Part shown: positions 24,944 through 33,928 of the stretch, piece by piece
Numbering within the stretch: position 1 is the stretch's first letter
How the letters are laid out: each line of letters begins with the position of its first letter
Origin: CAZYBU01 sp964645775
GTDB taxonomy: Bacteria > Spirochaetota > UBA4802 > UBA5550
DNA: 64,000 nt
Assembly: GCA_964645775.1 (NCBI GenBank)
Contig: CAZYBU010000009.1
Coordinates: 1-64,000 of the forward strand
Direction of reading: 5' to 3'
Made by a program: the position numbers and the translations under genes
The notes under the pieces: generated by a model
What the model saw: only the letters and a program-made list of their open reading frames with translations
What the model was told of the DNA's origin: nothing
The model's database searches: none

Positions 24944-25696
24944 GTGTATCCTATTCTTTTCAGTTACGAGTTCATATCCATCGGAAGCTACGGTCTCATG
25001 CTCGGCTTGGCCTTCTATCTCGGTTTCCTCCTTCTGGAGAGGGAGCTGAAACTGGCAGGCAAGAACCCGGACATGGCCTACAACATACTCATCATTGCCA
25101 TTGTCGGCGGTATCGTGGGAGCAAAGGTATTCCATATACTGGAATACCCGGGGGAATTCATAAATGATCCCACGGGTATGATCTTCTCCGGGGCCGGGCT
25201 TTCGGTCATGGGTGGCTACCTCTTCGCCTTCCTCGGCGCCTACGTCGCCATCCGGTATATGAAAGAATCTTTTCTGCAGATCGCGGACCTTGCCTCACCC
25301 GGCCTTTCCCTTGGATACGCCATCGGTCGGATCGGGTGCCATGTATCAGGTGACGGCTGCTACGGAGTGGCGTCCTCCTCCTGGATCGCGACATCCTATC
25401 CCAACGGTATAGTCCCCATTTCGACAACGGTTCTCCCCACTCCCCTTTTCGAGTCCCTGGGGGCCTTCCTCATAACGGCCCTTCTCCTTTCTCTGGGACG
25501 GAGGGAGCTTCCAACAGGTCTGAGATTCTTTCTCTACCTAACCCTTTCAGGACTGGCAAGGTTTATCGTGGAATTTGTCCGACGGAACCCTGAATTTCTT
25601 GCTGGACTGAGCCAGGCCCAGATTGTCGGAATCCTCTTTACTCTGGCAGGAATTGCGGGCATGTTCCTGTCTCTTCAAAGGTGGAAAAGGGCCTGA
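24944..25696 (+). CDS. lgt: Prolipoprotein diacylglyceryl transferase family protein
   Basis: A 250-residue membrane protein with about seven transmembrane helices, started at GTG with GGAG seven bases upstream. The Lgt signature reads GRIGCHVSGDGCYG (about 128-141), the 'GRIGC' variant rather than the E. coli 'GRxGNFxNxE' form, and the region matching the essential E. coli His103 (LSFHGG) reads LSVMGG here. A late FIVEFVRRNPE supplies the usual Glu/Arg. It should transfer diacylglycerol to lipobox cysteines, and lipoproteins are present, but the residue changes leave open that it is a divergent paralog. It overlaps the EamA gene by 16 bases. Confidence 0.75.
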   Translation: MYPILFSYEFISIGSYGLMLGLAFYLGFLLLERELKLAGKNPDMAYNILIIAIVGGIVGAKVFHILEYPGEFINDPTGMIFSGAGLSVMGGYLFAFLGAYVAIRYMKESFLQIADLASPGLSLGYAIGRIGCHVSGDGCYGVASSSWIATSYPNGIVPISTTVLPTPLFESLGAFLITALLLSLGRRELPTGLRFFLYLTLSGLARFIVEFVRRNPEFLAGLSQAQIVGILFTLAGIAGMFLSLQRWKRA

Positions 25697-26580
25697 AGAA
25701 CCAGGCCAGGGGCATACTACTCCTTCTCCTTTCGGCCCTGAGCTTCGCCTCGGCAACGGCCGTAACCCGTTTCGTAGTCACGGGGAGTGATGTCCCGGCC
25801 ATTGAAATAACCTTCTTCCGATTCTCCTTCGGTCTGCTGGTGGCCCTGTTCCTTCTGGCCCGGGAAGGGACCTGGCCCAGGTCGAATCGCTGGCGCTACG
25901 TATTCATGCGGATGATATTTAACACCCTGGCCGTGATTCTCTTCTTCTCTTCCCTGGAAGCGACAACTGTTGCCAAGGCTAATCTCCTTAACATGACCTA
26001 CCCGGCCTTTGTCTTTATCATATCCCCTTTCATGAACCGAGAGACCAGTTCTCTCATCACCTGGCTTTTCCTGTTTCTGACAATGATCGGTATTGTCATG
26101 GTTTTATCGCCTGAGAGTTCCGCTTCTTCTCTTACCTCCCTGAACCGGGGAGATCTCCTGGCCCTGGGGTCGGCCCTGGCCGCGTCCGTTGCCATCTCCG
26201 CCCTCCGCCAGGCGCGGAAATTCGACAGCAGTTCCGTCATCCTCTTTTATTTGATGCTTGGGGGAACGATTATCAACGCCTTCTTCTGGAAGCATTTTGT
26301 TCTTCCCCGGGGTGAGATTCTCTTTCTGGTTTGCCTGGCGACCCTCCTCTCCGTGGCCGGCCAGGTCCTCATTACAGTGGGATACCGCTACATCCAGGCC
26401 GCGGAGGGGGCGCTGGTCTCATCGAGCAGGATACCGTTTGCCATTATCCTGGGAATTATTTTTCTGGGAGAAGTACCGGGAATATCCGTAGCCCTGGGGG
26501 CAATTTTGATCCTGGTTTCCCTGGCAGGCATCAGCCGGCCGGATATTTTCTTTTTTCGAAAAAACAGTGGGAAATCGTAA
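25681..26580 (+). CDS. EamA (DMT superfamily) transporter
   Basis: A 299-residue membrane protein with ten predicted transmembrane helices in two EamA repeats (about 8-145 and 155-285). Typical features are 'SALSFASATAVTRF', 'TTVAKANLLNMTYPAFVFII' and a second-repeat 'AAEGALVSSSRIPFAIILGI' followed by a GE motif. Substrate is unknown; family members export amino acids, purines or other metabolites. The GTG start lies within the lgt end and probably relies on translational coupling, as no good ribosome binding site is visible. A terminator follows directly. Confidence 0.85.
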   Translation: MEKGLKNQARGILLLLLSALSFASATAVTRFVVTGSDVPAIEITFFRFSFGLLVALFLLAREGTWPRSNRWRYVFMRMIFNTLAVILFFSSLEATTVAKANLLNMTYPAFVFIISPFMNRETSSLITWLFLFLTMIGIVMVLSPESSASSLTSLNRGDLLALGSALAASVAISALRQARKFDSSSVILFYLMLGGTIINAFFWKHFVLPRGEILFLVCLATLLSVAGQVLITVGYRYIQAAEGALVSSSRIPFAIILGIIFLGEVPGISVALGAILILVSLAGISRPDIFFFRKNSGKS

Positions 26581-26611
26581 ATACAGACACCTTGAGGGTG
26601 CCTGTATCTTT
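26581..26611. terminator. Bidirectional terminator between EamA and rpmE genes
   Basis: ATACAGACACC (26581-26591) pairs with GGTGCCTGTAT (26597-26607) with one mismatch around TTGAG, then CTTTTC on the plus strand. It starts right after the EamA stop and also serves the converging rpmE-rho side. Confidence 0.75.
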
Positions 26612-26634
26612 TCATCAGGGGCTGAATAGTACGC

Positions 26635-26838
26635 TCAGTCTTTGATCTTGTACTTCTTCTTGAACTTCTCAACCCTGCCGGCCGTGTCGATAACACGCTG
26701 TTTCTTCGTATAGAAGGGATGGCACTGGGAGCATATCTCCACGTGCATATCCTTGACAGTTGAGCGGGTCTTCAGCTCAAAACCACATGAACATTTGATC
26801 GTGGTCTCCTCGTAAGTTGGATGTATTCCGGATTTCAT
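26635..26838 (-). CDS. rpmE: Ribosomal protein L31 (zinc-binding type)
   Basis: A 67-residue L31 with the opening MKSGIHPTY and four cysteines C16, C18, C36, C39 in CSCG and CSQCHPFYT, so the zinc (C+) form. GGAGAGACGC precedes the ATG. It lies 12 bases downstream of rho, the classic rho-rpmE pairing. Confidence 0.97.
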   Translation of the reverse strand: MKSGIHPTYEETTIKCSCGFELKTRSTVKDMHVEICSQCHPFYTKKQRVIDTAGRVEKFKKKYKIKD

Positions 26839-26850
26839 GCGTCTCTCCTT

Positions 26851-28233
26851 TTATGAATTCATGGCCTTAAAGAAAGCACGATTGCTCTTGGTGGCCCGCA
26901 TCTTGTCTATCAACAATTCCATGGCCTCTGTGGGGCTCATGGAAGCCAGAGCCTTCCTGAGGACCCATAGTTTATTGATCTCTTCCTCGTCAAACAGTAA
27001 TTCTTCTTTCCGGGTACCGGATTTGTTGATCTCGATGGCCGGGAAAATTCGCCTGTCGGAAAGCTTCCTGTCCAGGTGAAGCTCGCAGTTACCGGTACCC
27101 TTGAATTCTTCAAAGATAACCTCGTCCATCCGGCTCCCTGTCTCAACCAGAGCGGTTGCCAGAATAGTAAGGCTCCCTCCCCCCTCGATATTACGGGCAG
27201 CGCCGAAAAACCGTTTCGGCTTGTGGAGGGCGTTGGAATCCACGCCACCAGAGAGTATCTTGCCGCTGGTAGGCACAACCTGGTTATAGGCCCGCGCAAG
27301 CCGGGTGATGGAATCGAGGAGGATAACCACGTCCTTTCCATGCTCGACAAGACGCTTCGCCTTCTCCATGACCATCTCAGCCACCTGGACGTGCCGGCTG
27401 GCAGGTTCATCAAAGGTGGAGGATACGACCTCTCCGTTTACTGACCGTTCCATGTCCGTGACCTCCTCGGGACGTTCATCAATGAGGAGTACGATCAGGT
27501 AGACGTCCGTGTGGTTTGTTGTAATGGAATTAGCCACTTTCTGGAGCAGGATGGTTTTACCTGTCCTGGGAGGGGCGACGATAAGGGCCCTCTGGCCCTT
27601 GCCTATGGGAGTGAGGATGTTCATGATCCTCATCTCAATATTTCCGCTCTCGGCCTCCAGTTGTATTCTCTCTTCCGGGTAGAGGGGGGTCAGGTTGTCG
27701 AAGAACATCCTCTGGTTGAGGCTGTCAGGATGTTCGAAATTAACGGCCTCCACCCTCAACAGGGCGAAAAAACGTTCATTATCCTTGGGAGGCCGTATCT
27801 GCCCCGTTATGGTATCCCCTGTCTTAAGCCCAAAGAGTCGAATCTGGGAGGGTGATACGTATATGTCATCCGGGCTGGGCAGGTAACTGTAGTTGGGGGA
27901 TCGCAGGAAGCCATACCCGTCACTCAGGATCTCAAGAACTCCACTTGAGAAGATCAACCCTTTCTGCTCAGTCTGAGTTTTCAAAATCTCAAAGATCAGG
28001 TCCTGTTTTTTCAGGCCTGAAACCCGTTCAACTCCCATCTCCTTTGCCAGTGTCATCAGGGCGCTGATGGTCATCCCCTTGAGCTGGGCAAGGTCCATAC
28101 GGTTGTTCGAATCAAAAACCTGGCGGATACGGACGGATTGAGAAGGAGGTCCCTGCTGACCGTTCTCTTCATTCGTCACAATTTCGCCTTCAGCAAGATC
28201 GTTCCGCTTGCCGGATTCCGTTGTTTTTGCCAT
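26851..28233 (-). CDS. rho: Transcription termination factor Rho
   Basis: A 460-residue Rho. An N-terminal charged extension and Rho_N helices (about 45-85) lead to the primary RNA-binding OB domain ('GVLEILSDGYGFLRSPNYSY', about 98-117) and the ATPase core: Walker A APPRTGKT (220-227), the catalytic DERPEEVTDMER, Walker B LLDSITRLARAYN and the R-loop GGGSLTI. It is a hexameric RNA helicase that ends transcription at unstructured C-rich RNA. The first 40 residues are polar and not conserved. Transcription likely starts in the 195-base upstream gap; rpmE follows. Confidence 0.97.
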   Translation of the reverse strand: MAKTTESGKRNDLAEGEIVTNEENGQQGPPSQSVRIRQVFDSNNRMDLAQLKGMTISALMTLAKEMGVERVSGLKKQDLIFEILKTQTEQKGLIFSSGVLEILSDGYGFLRSPNYSYLPSPDDIYVSPSQIRLFGLKTGDTITGQIRPPKDNERFFALLRVEAVNFEHPDSLNQRMFFDNLTPLYPEERIQLEAESGNIEMRIMNILTPIGKGQRALIVAPPRTGKTILLQKVANSITTNHTDVYLIVLLIDERPEEVTDMERSVNGEVVSSTFDEPASRHVQVAEMVMEKAKRLVEHGKDVVILLDSITRLARAYNQVVPTSGKILSGGVDSNALHKPKRFFGAARNIEGGGSLTILATALVETGSRMDEVIFEEFKGTGNCELHLDRKLSDRRIFPAIEINKSGTRKEELLFDEEEINKLWVLRKALASMSPTEAMELLIDKMRATKSNRAFFKAMNS

Positions 28234-28384
28234 AGTATCCTTTTGCCTGTGACTAAAATTATTGCTGTACTGCTACTGGAATATTCTATAATGGCATTCG
28301 CCTGCAGAAGGAGAAAAATTCATTCGATTATCATACGGATGTCTGGATCATTCAAAAATATGAGATGCAGGTTTATCAATAATC

Positions 28385-28413
28385 AATAAAGGAATATTAT
28401 CACTTCACGTCAA
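28385..28413 (-). promoter_or_regulatory. Candidate rho promoter
   Basis: On the minus strand TTGACG (28413-28408), 17-base spacer, TTTATT (28390-28385). This would leave a leader of about 145 bases before rho, long enough for the autoregulatory leader that rho genes often have; no known leader motif was recognised in 28234-28384. Confidence 0.4.
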
Positions 28414-28428
28414 GGAAAATATTTCATT

Positions 28429-29379
28429 TTATTTCTTTTTCGGATTCCCCTGGATGATACCTAATTTTTTTATGCGCGCGGAAAGGGCTTTGGAACTGAG
28501 ATCCAGGGTCCGGGCCGCATCTTTTCGCGCAGGATAATGGTCCAGGCTGTCCCGTATCAGTCTCCGCTCCACGGCTTCCATGATCTCGGCCAGTCCCATC
28601 TCCCGTATATCGATTCCGGCCACACGCAGCGAGGTAAACTGTTCCGTGGAGGAATGAAAAAATATCAGGTACCCTATGGTCTCATCCCTGTTTTTCATGG
28701 GGACCTTTTCGTAATGAACCTTCAGATCATGATTGTAAAAGAGGAGATCCTCACCATTCCGGTCGGAAATAAGTTCGTTCCGGTCCATGTCGAGGAGGGC
28801 CTTTTCAACAAAGAGAGGGTCCACTTCTCCTTCCTGACCGCTTTCCCACAGGCTCTCAAAGTGACTGTTGTAAAATACTGTCTTACCTTCGGTGTTAAGG
28901 GCGTAGAGTGCCCGGGGAATGTGTTCCAATATGGAATATATGAGCCATTCCAGGGAGTGCTCTTCCCGGGTCCGGTCGACCTCTTCCTCTTTTTCGGCCC
29001 CCCTCCTGTGCCCTTCCGCGGCGGAAAACAGCTCTATCCGGCTCCACTCGCCCTGATGTTCCCCAAAAATGTTGATCACGGGGAATTGTTTAAATGATCC
29101 GTAGGGGAGAAGGTCGTCGAGAGACATCTTTCGGGCCAGTCCCGTTATGAAGGTATCTATGGTTGTGGAACGGACCCTCTCGATATCGCTTAATTCCGCG
29201 ATGACGTCATCCTTGCGTAACACGCCGATTAAAATACCCCGTTTGGAGATCACCGGTATTATGGGAATATCGTGGGAATAGAAAATTCTGACCAGGTCTT
29301 CGGGCCGGATATCTCCCCTGGCATAAGGGTTCTCTTCGTAGGCCCGGAGTTCCTCACCTGATGTGGATTCGTTGGTCAT
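28429..29379 (-). CDS. CBS-PAS regulator with Fis-type DNA-binding domain
   Basis: A 316-residue regulator. An N-terminal CBS pair (about 1-115; 'HDIPIIPVISKRGILIGVLR') is followed by a PAS-like sensor (about 145-240; 'LYALNTEGKTVFYNSHFESL') and a C-terminal Fis/NtrC-type helix-turn-helix (about 265-316; 'LIRDSLDHYPARKDAARTLD', then LSSKALSARIKKLG). The AAA+ sigma-54 activator domain that normally accompanies this helix-turn-helix is absent. CBS domains usually bind adenine nucleotides. The start overlaps the dapB stop by four bases, so it is translated with the lysine/DAP genes and may regulate cell-wall precursor supply; this is inference. Confidence 0.75.
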   Translation of the reverse strand: MTNESTSGEELRAYEENPYARGDIRPEDLVRIFYSHDIPIIPVISKRGILIGVLRKDDVIAELSDIERVRSTTIDTFITGLARKMSLDDLLPYGSFKQFPVINIFGEHQGEWSRIELFSAAEGHRRGAEKEEEVDRTREEHSLEWLIYSILEHIPRALYALNTEGKTVFYNSHFESLWESGQEGEVDPLFVEKALLDMDRNELISDRNGEDLLFYNHDLKVHYEKVPMKNRDETIGYLIFFHSSTEQFTSLRVAGIDIREMGLAEIMEAVERRLIRDSLDHYPARKDAARTLDLSSKALSARIKKLGIIQGNPKKK

Positions 29380-30170
29380 AATCCAAGCACGTCAAACATG
29401 GAATAGAGTCCCTTACCCTTACCCTGCATGAATTCCGCGGCCGTCACCGCTCCCCGGGCCAGAATATCCCTGCTTATGGCCCTGTGGTTCAGTTCGATCC
29501 TTTCTCCCAGGGTCACGAAGGAGACCGTGTGATCTCCAACGATATCCCCTCCCCTCATACACTGGACCCCGATCTCACGGTCGCTTCTCTGGCCGACCAT
29601 GCCTTCCCTTCCATGAACGGCCGGGGCCTCCTCCATCCCGTCCATGGACCTCACGATCTCAATTAGCCGATTCGCCGTTCCGGAAGGAGCGTCCTTCTTG
29701 AACCGGTGGTGGGCCTCGTAGACTTCCACGTCATAAGAGCGGTCAAGGGATTTAGCCGCGATTTCAGTAAGCTTAAAGAGAAGATTGACCCCCGGAGACA
29801 TGTTCGGTGACATTAATACTGGAATTTTTCTCGAGGCATCTTCAATCATCCGACGCTCCTCGTCACTGAATCCCGTGGTCCCGATGACAAGGGGAACACC
29901 CCCTTCCCCAGCCAGGGAAAGAAGCTTCATGGTGGCGGGAGGAGCGGAAAAATCTATGAGCACATCCGTACTTCCGAGAAAAGCTTCGTCAATGGTCGTT
30001 ACCGGCACGGCCGTCTCTTCGGGCCCGGCGATCAGCGCCGTCACCTTTCCTGTCATGGGTGAGTCGGGTCCGTCCAGGGCAACGCTGCATCTGTGCCCCT
30101 TTTCCAGAATGATCTGCAGGATGGCCTTGCCCATCCTGCCTGAAACCCCGCAGATACCGATATTAATCAT
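29376..30170 (-). CDS. dapB: 4-hydroxy-tetrahydrodipicolinate reductase
   Basis: A 264-residue DapB. The nucleotide-binding GVSGRMGKAI (about 8-17), GTTGF, and the catalytic EAHHRFKKDAPSGTA (His-His-Arg-Phe-Lys-Lys, about 153-168) are intact. It reduces the DapA product on the way to diaminopimelate and lysine. Four-base overlaps with dapA upstream and the CBS-PAS regulator downstream make it part of a single coupled unit. Confidence 0.97.
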   Translation of the reverse strand: MINIGICGVSGRMGKAILQIILEKGHRCSVALDGPDSPMTGKVTALIAGPEETAVPVTTIDEAFLGSTDVLIDFSAPPATMKLLSLAGEGGVPLVIGTTGFSDEERRMIEDASRKIPVLMSPNMSPGVNLLFKLTEIAAKSLDRSYDVEVYEAHHRFKKDAPSGTANRLIEIVRSMDGMEEAPAVHGREGMVGQRSDREIGVQCMRGGDIVGDHTVSFVTLGERIELNHRAISRDILARGAVTAAEFMQGKGKGLYSMFDVLGL

Positions 30171-31045
30171 CCGAGCAACCCGTAATCCGTAAGAGCTTCT
30201 CTGAGAAGGGCTCTCTTGTCACCGGGAAGGGGGACCAGAGGAAGCCGGAGTTCTCCGCCGCAGAGTCCCAGCATCTCCATGGCCGCTTTGACCGGGATAG
30301 GGTTCGTGTCAAGGAACATCATCCTGGCCAGAGGAAGGAGCCTGTAGAAGACGTTCCTGGCTTCATCGATGTTTCCCGACATAAAGGTGGCGTGTACCTT
30401 CTTTACATCCGCTGGAATAATGTTGGAGATGACAGAGATTATACCTTTTCCGCCCACGGATAGCAGAGGAAAGAACATGTTGTCGTCGCCGGAAAGGATG
30501 GCCAGACGGTCAGCGCATAGCTCATAAAGACGCATGATCTGAGCTATGTCACCGGAGGCCTCCTTTATGGCCACGATCTGGTCATTGTTGTCGAGGAGCC
30601 GTGCAACGTTTTCAGGCTGGAAATTAACCCCGGTTCGACCGGGAATATTATAGAGAATACTGGGAACAGGCACAGAGCGGGCGACCCGGTCAAAATGAAG
30701 AATAAGCCCCTCCTGGGGCGGCTTGTTATAGTAAGGATTCACCAGGAGAAGGCCGTCCACACCCGCGTCAGCGGCGGCCCGGGAAAGAGAAATGGCCTCC
30801 TCCGTGGAGTTCGAACCGGTGCCAGCCAGGACCTTCACTCTTCCATCAACAAGTTCAACTACTCTTCGTATGTACTCCCGGTGGTCCGGGTGGCTCACGG
30901 TAGGGGACTCTCCCGTGGTTCCCATCGGCACAACACCGTCTACCCCGCCATCAATCTGACGTTCAATCAGCTGTTCCAGGACGGCGTAATCGATGGCTCC
31001 GTCCCGGAAAGGAGTTATTATCGCGGTATGGACTCCTTCAAACAT
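30167..31045 (-). CDS. dapA: 4-hydroxy-tetrahydrodipicolinate synthase
   Basis: A 292-residue TIM-barrel lyase of the DapA family. GTTGESPT (about 43-50) matches the conserved GTTGE loop, LYNIPGRTG holds the catalytic Tyr (about 134), and VAIKEASGD contains the Schiff-base Lys (about 162). It condenses pyruvate with aspartate semialdehyde. NAL/KDG-aldolase relatives share the fold, but the dapB neighbour settles the assignment. Thirteen bases separate it from the lipoprotein gene upstream. Confidence 0.96.
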   Translation of the reverse strand: MFEGVHTAIITPFRDGAIDYAVLEQLIERQIDGGVDGVVPMGTTGESPTVSHPDHREYIRRVVELVDGRVKVLAGTGSNSTEEAISLSRAAADAGVDGLLLVNPYYNKPPQEGLILHFDRVARSVPVPSILYNIPGRTGVNFQPENVARLLDNNDQIVAIKEASGDIAQIMRLYELCADRLAILSGDDNMFFPLLSVGGKGIISVISNIIPADVKKVHATFMSGNIDEARNVFYRLLPLARMMFLDTNPIPVKAAMEMLGLCGGELRLPLVPLPGDKRALLREALTDYGLLG

Positions 31046-31058
31046 AGAGGCTTCCTTG

Positions 31059-31421
31059 CTAATTGATTTTTCTTACCCGTTCTTTCAGTTTTTCCATGAA
31101 CAGTTCCTTCTTGAAACCTTCTTCAGGGAACTGATCCTCGAACACATACAGCAGAAGGAAATATCTTGCTTCAAGGGGATCCACGGCAGCGTCCATGGCG
31201 TAGACCTTGATCCAGTCCTTGTCCGCTGAGATAATAAGATTAACCTTCGTTCCCCGTCGAAGTTTCTCTTCTTCAAACTCCAGGTCTGTAAGTAGAAGAT
31301 AGGTTCCCTCTTCCAGGGAACGCAGATCTTCTACCTCCTCCTTTTCTACAAAGGACTTGCAGCCTGTTCCCACCAGTACAAGAAGCAGGAATGAGACAAT
31401 GACAGTCAGTAATCGATTCAT
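31059..31421 (-). CDS. Small predicted lipoprotein
   Basis: Starting at MNRLLTVIVSF gives 120 residues with a lipoprotein signal: hydrophobic LLLVLVGTGC ending in a Cys lipobox at about residue 21. The mature domain is charged ('EEGTYLLLTDLEFEEEKLRR', 'DWIKVYAMDAAVDPLEARYF') with helix-strand mix and no known fold recognised. It is the first gene of the dapA-dapB unit; its role there is unclear. A longer frame upstream lacks a signal and is rejected. Confidence 0.75.
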   Translation of the reverse strand: MNRLLTVIVSFLLLVLVGTGCKSFVEKEEVEDLRSLEEGTYLLLTDLEFEEEKLRRGTKVNLIISADKDWIKVYAMDAAVDPLEARYFLLLYVFEDQFPEEGFKKELFMEKLKERVRKIN

Positions 31422-31678
31422 GAATAATGTTCTTTGTACAATTCCGGTCCGTGTCAAGGATTTATTGCCCGGGACGTACTTCTGGAACCGGAAGGAAAAA
31501 ATATGTGAACGGGGACTGCTGTAAACAATATTTTTATTGCAGGAAAAAGAACCTTTACAATATCATTAAATTATTAGATTATGAACAACCCGTGGTACTA
31601 ACCGTACCCCACAAAAGAGCCCTGCTATCAGGTTAATTGCAATACAGGGAAAATGGTTCTATCTATAAGGATTCTGAG

Positions 31679-33928
31679 ATGAGTAATTTTATCAAAAGAG
31701 TGGAAATTTTTGCCCTCAGACCCTTTATAGGCGTATTTAATAGTACGGCCCGATATATCTCCTATACCTTTGGAGTCGCCTTCACCACCAGCCTGGGGGG
31801 CTTTCTTATCGCAGCGTATATCGCCATTTTTCTCATGGAGACCGTCCAGTTTCAGGTTAGTAACACAAAAGACAATTTCATCCTCCTGTTTTCGATTCTA
31901 GTGCTTTTCCTCTACGCTCCCGGTTACTACCTTCACTTTGGCATACTCTACAGACTCGGAATACCCAGTTTTTCCCGGAGACTCAACCAGGTAAACCGTT
32001 TTGCACGAAACAACACGTACACTCCTCCTGAAACCGACGGGGAAGTCCTTGATCTATTAAAGTCTTTTGAACGGCTGCCTGTCCTGAACATGATTGCAGC
32101 CCTGATTTATCCATCTATTGTCATGCTTGCCGTTGTCACCCAGGAACTCTTCATCGGAACGGTCTACAACTCGATTATGATGCTCATCGGTATCTCATCG
32201 GCAATTTTTATCTACATTTTCTCCACATATATCGCCGCCGAACTTTTAACCGGTCCGATGCGCAAGACAGTCAAGCAAGACCTGGTGGAACGTTCCATTC
32301 CCTTTGAAGAAACCTTCAGTTTCAGCATCCGCAACAAGTTTATCTTTATTAACCTGCTCATCCTCATTGCCATGAGCGAGCTGGGGCTCATGCTCTACGT
32401 AAGCACTTCCGCCAAATTCAGCATTGTTCCGATCATCTTCATTCTGTTAACGGCTGTTATTGTCGGCTCAATTCTCTTTTTCTACCTTCTCTCTATTCAG
32501 CAGTCCCTTGTGGATATAGAATACGCGGCTATGGATCTCGCCTCAGGCGGAAAGGGAAAACTCTACATGCGGGGCCTGGACAGGGAGCTGGTCAAGACCA
32601 GCAAAGGCTTCATCTCCGCGGCCTACGAGGTAAATGAGATTCGATCAAATCTGGAAAAAAAGGTGGAAGAACGGACACTGGAACTGAATGAGGCCATGGA
32701 GAAGCTGAGGGAAAAGGACGACATCATTCAGCAGGAGCTGAAAGTAGCCTCGAGGATACAGAACGGTATCCTGCCTCCCACGCCCATTACCCGCAACGGT
32801 CTTCATATCGTTGCTTACCACCAGTCCATGGAGGAAATCGGAGGTGACATCTATGACATTATACCGATGAAAAACAACTGCCTCGGAATCATTATTTCGG
32901 ACGTCTCCGGTCACGGTATACCGGCGGCCCTGATTACGGTCATGGCCAAGATATCTTTCATCCAGGCCACCCGGAATTGTCTCTCACCCAAGAGGATCTT
33001 CCATATGGTCAACGAATCACTCATGAACGTGGTGAAGACCGAGGAATATCTCACGGCCTTTCTCCTGGTGATCTCCTCCTCCTTCGACGTCCTCTACAGC
33101 AACGCCTCCCACCGGAAGGCCCAGGTCTTTCGCAATGGAGGATCATCCATCGAAAAATGGGATACCAACGGCCTTTTTCTCGGCGCTTTGGAGAACGTCG
33201 ATGTGGGTGAATCCTATGAGGAGAAGGCTGACAAACTGAGACCCGGAGACCGTGTTTTCCTCTTCACGGACGGCCTGGTCGAGGCCCGCAACCGGGAGGG
33301 GGAAGAGTTCGGAGAAAAACGTATTTCTCAGCTCCTCATGGAGACCAGTACCATCCCCCTGGAGAACGCCCGGGACCGGATTCTTGAAGTCTGGAGAAGG
33401 TTCCTTGGGGAGACGCAACTGAACGATGATGTAAGTTTTCTTCTCATTGAGCTGGCCCAGGTTTCCCATGACGCCATTACCCATCGTGAGAATGGGAAGG
33501 ATCTCCTTGAAAAGGGAGAGTACAGAAAGGCGGAATGGGAGTTCATGAGCGCCCTGAAATTCGACAACTCAGATACCCTGACTCATCAGCTACTGGGTAA
33601 ATGCTACGTAAAAACAGGGGAGCATGAAAAGGCAGTCGATCACTTCAAGGAATTCCTGGATGAATATCCCAACGACGCCTACACCCTCTACCTCACCGCC
33701 GCGACACAGTACAACATGCAGGATTTCAACCGGGCTCTGATGAACGCGCGTACCGCTGACCGCATACGTCCGGACAATCCCCATACCCTCACGGTCATAG
33801 CCCGTTCCCTTGAAAAACTCGGTCAAACGGATGAAGCCGGGGATATCTGGAAGAAGATTCTGCAGCTGGAACCTGAAAACGAAACGGTAAAAGAAGAGCT
33901 TAAGAGACTTAAGGAGAGGAAGAGTTAA
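31679..33928 (+). CDS. Membrane SpoIIE-type phosphatase with TPR tail
   Basis: A 749-residue protein from the ATG at 31679 (AAGGA eight bases upstream; an in-frame TTG at 31637 is less likely). Six transmembrane helices (about 20-300) are followed by a HAMP-like segment and coiled coil (about 300-360), a PP2C/SpoIIE domain (about 365-585) with intact metal-binding acids (EIGGDIYD near 387, SDVSGHG near 407, LNDDVSF near 580), and about four TPRs (600-735). It should dephosphorylate an anti-anti-sigma STAS protein in response to a membrane signal. The STAS proteins at 14031 and 61319 are candidate substrates. A palindromic GGTAC-TAACC-GTACC lies upstream at about 31594. Confidence 0.9.
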   Translation: MSNFIKRVEIFALRPFIGVFNSTARYISYTFGVAFTTSLGGFLIAAYIAIFLMETVQFQVSNTKDNFILLFSILVLFLYAPGYYLHFGILYRLGIPSFSRRLNQVNRFARNNTYTPPETDGEVLDLLKSFERLPVLNMIAALIYPSIVMLAVVTQELFIGTVYNSIMMLIGISSAIFIYIFSTYIAAELLTGPMRKTVKQDLVERSIPFEETFSFSIRNKFIFINLLILIAMSELGLMLYVSTSAKFSIVPIIFILLTAVIVGSILFFYLLSIQQSLVDIEYAAMDLASGGKGKLYMRGLDRELVKTSKGFISAAYEVNEIRSNLEKKVEERTLELNEAMEKLREKDDIIQQELKVASRIQNGILPPTPITRNGLHIVAYHQSMEEIGGDIYDIIPMKNNCLGIIISDVSGHGIPAALITVMAKISFIQATRNCLSPKRIFHMVNESLMNVVKTEEYLTAFLLVISSSFDVLYSNASHRKAQVFRNGGSSIEKWDTNGLFLGALENVDVGESYEEKADKLRPGDRVFLFTDGLVEARNREGEEFGEKRISQLLMETSTIPLENARDRILEVWRRFLGETQLNDDVSFLLIELAQVSHDAITHRENGKDLLEKGEYRKAEWEFMSALKFDNSDTLTHQLLGKCYVKTGEHEKAVDHFKEFLDEYPNDAYTLYLTAATQYNMQDFNRALMNARTADRIRPDNPHTLTVIARSLEKLGQTDEAGDIWKKILQLEPENETVKEELKRLKERKS

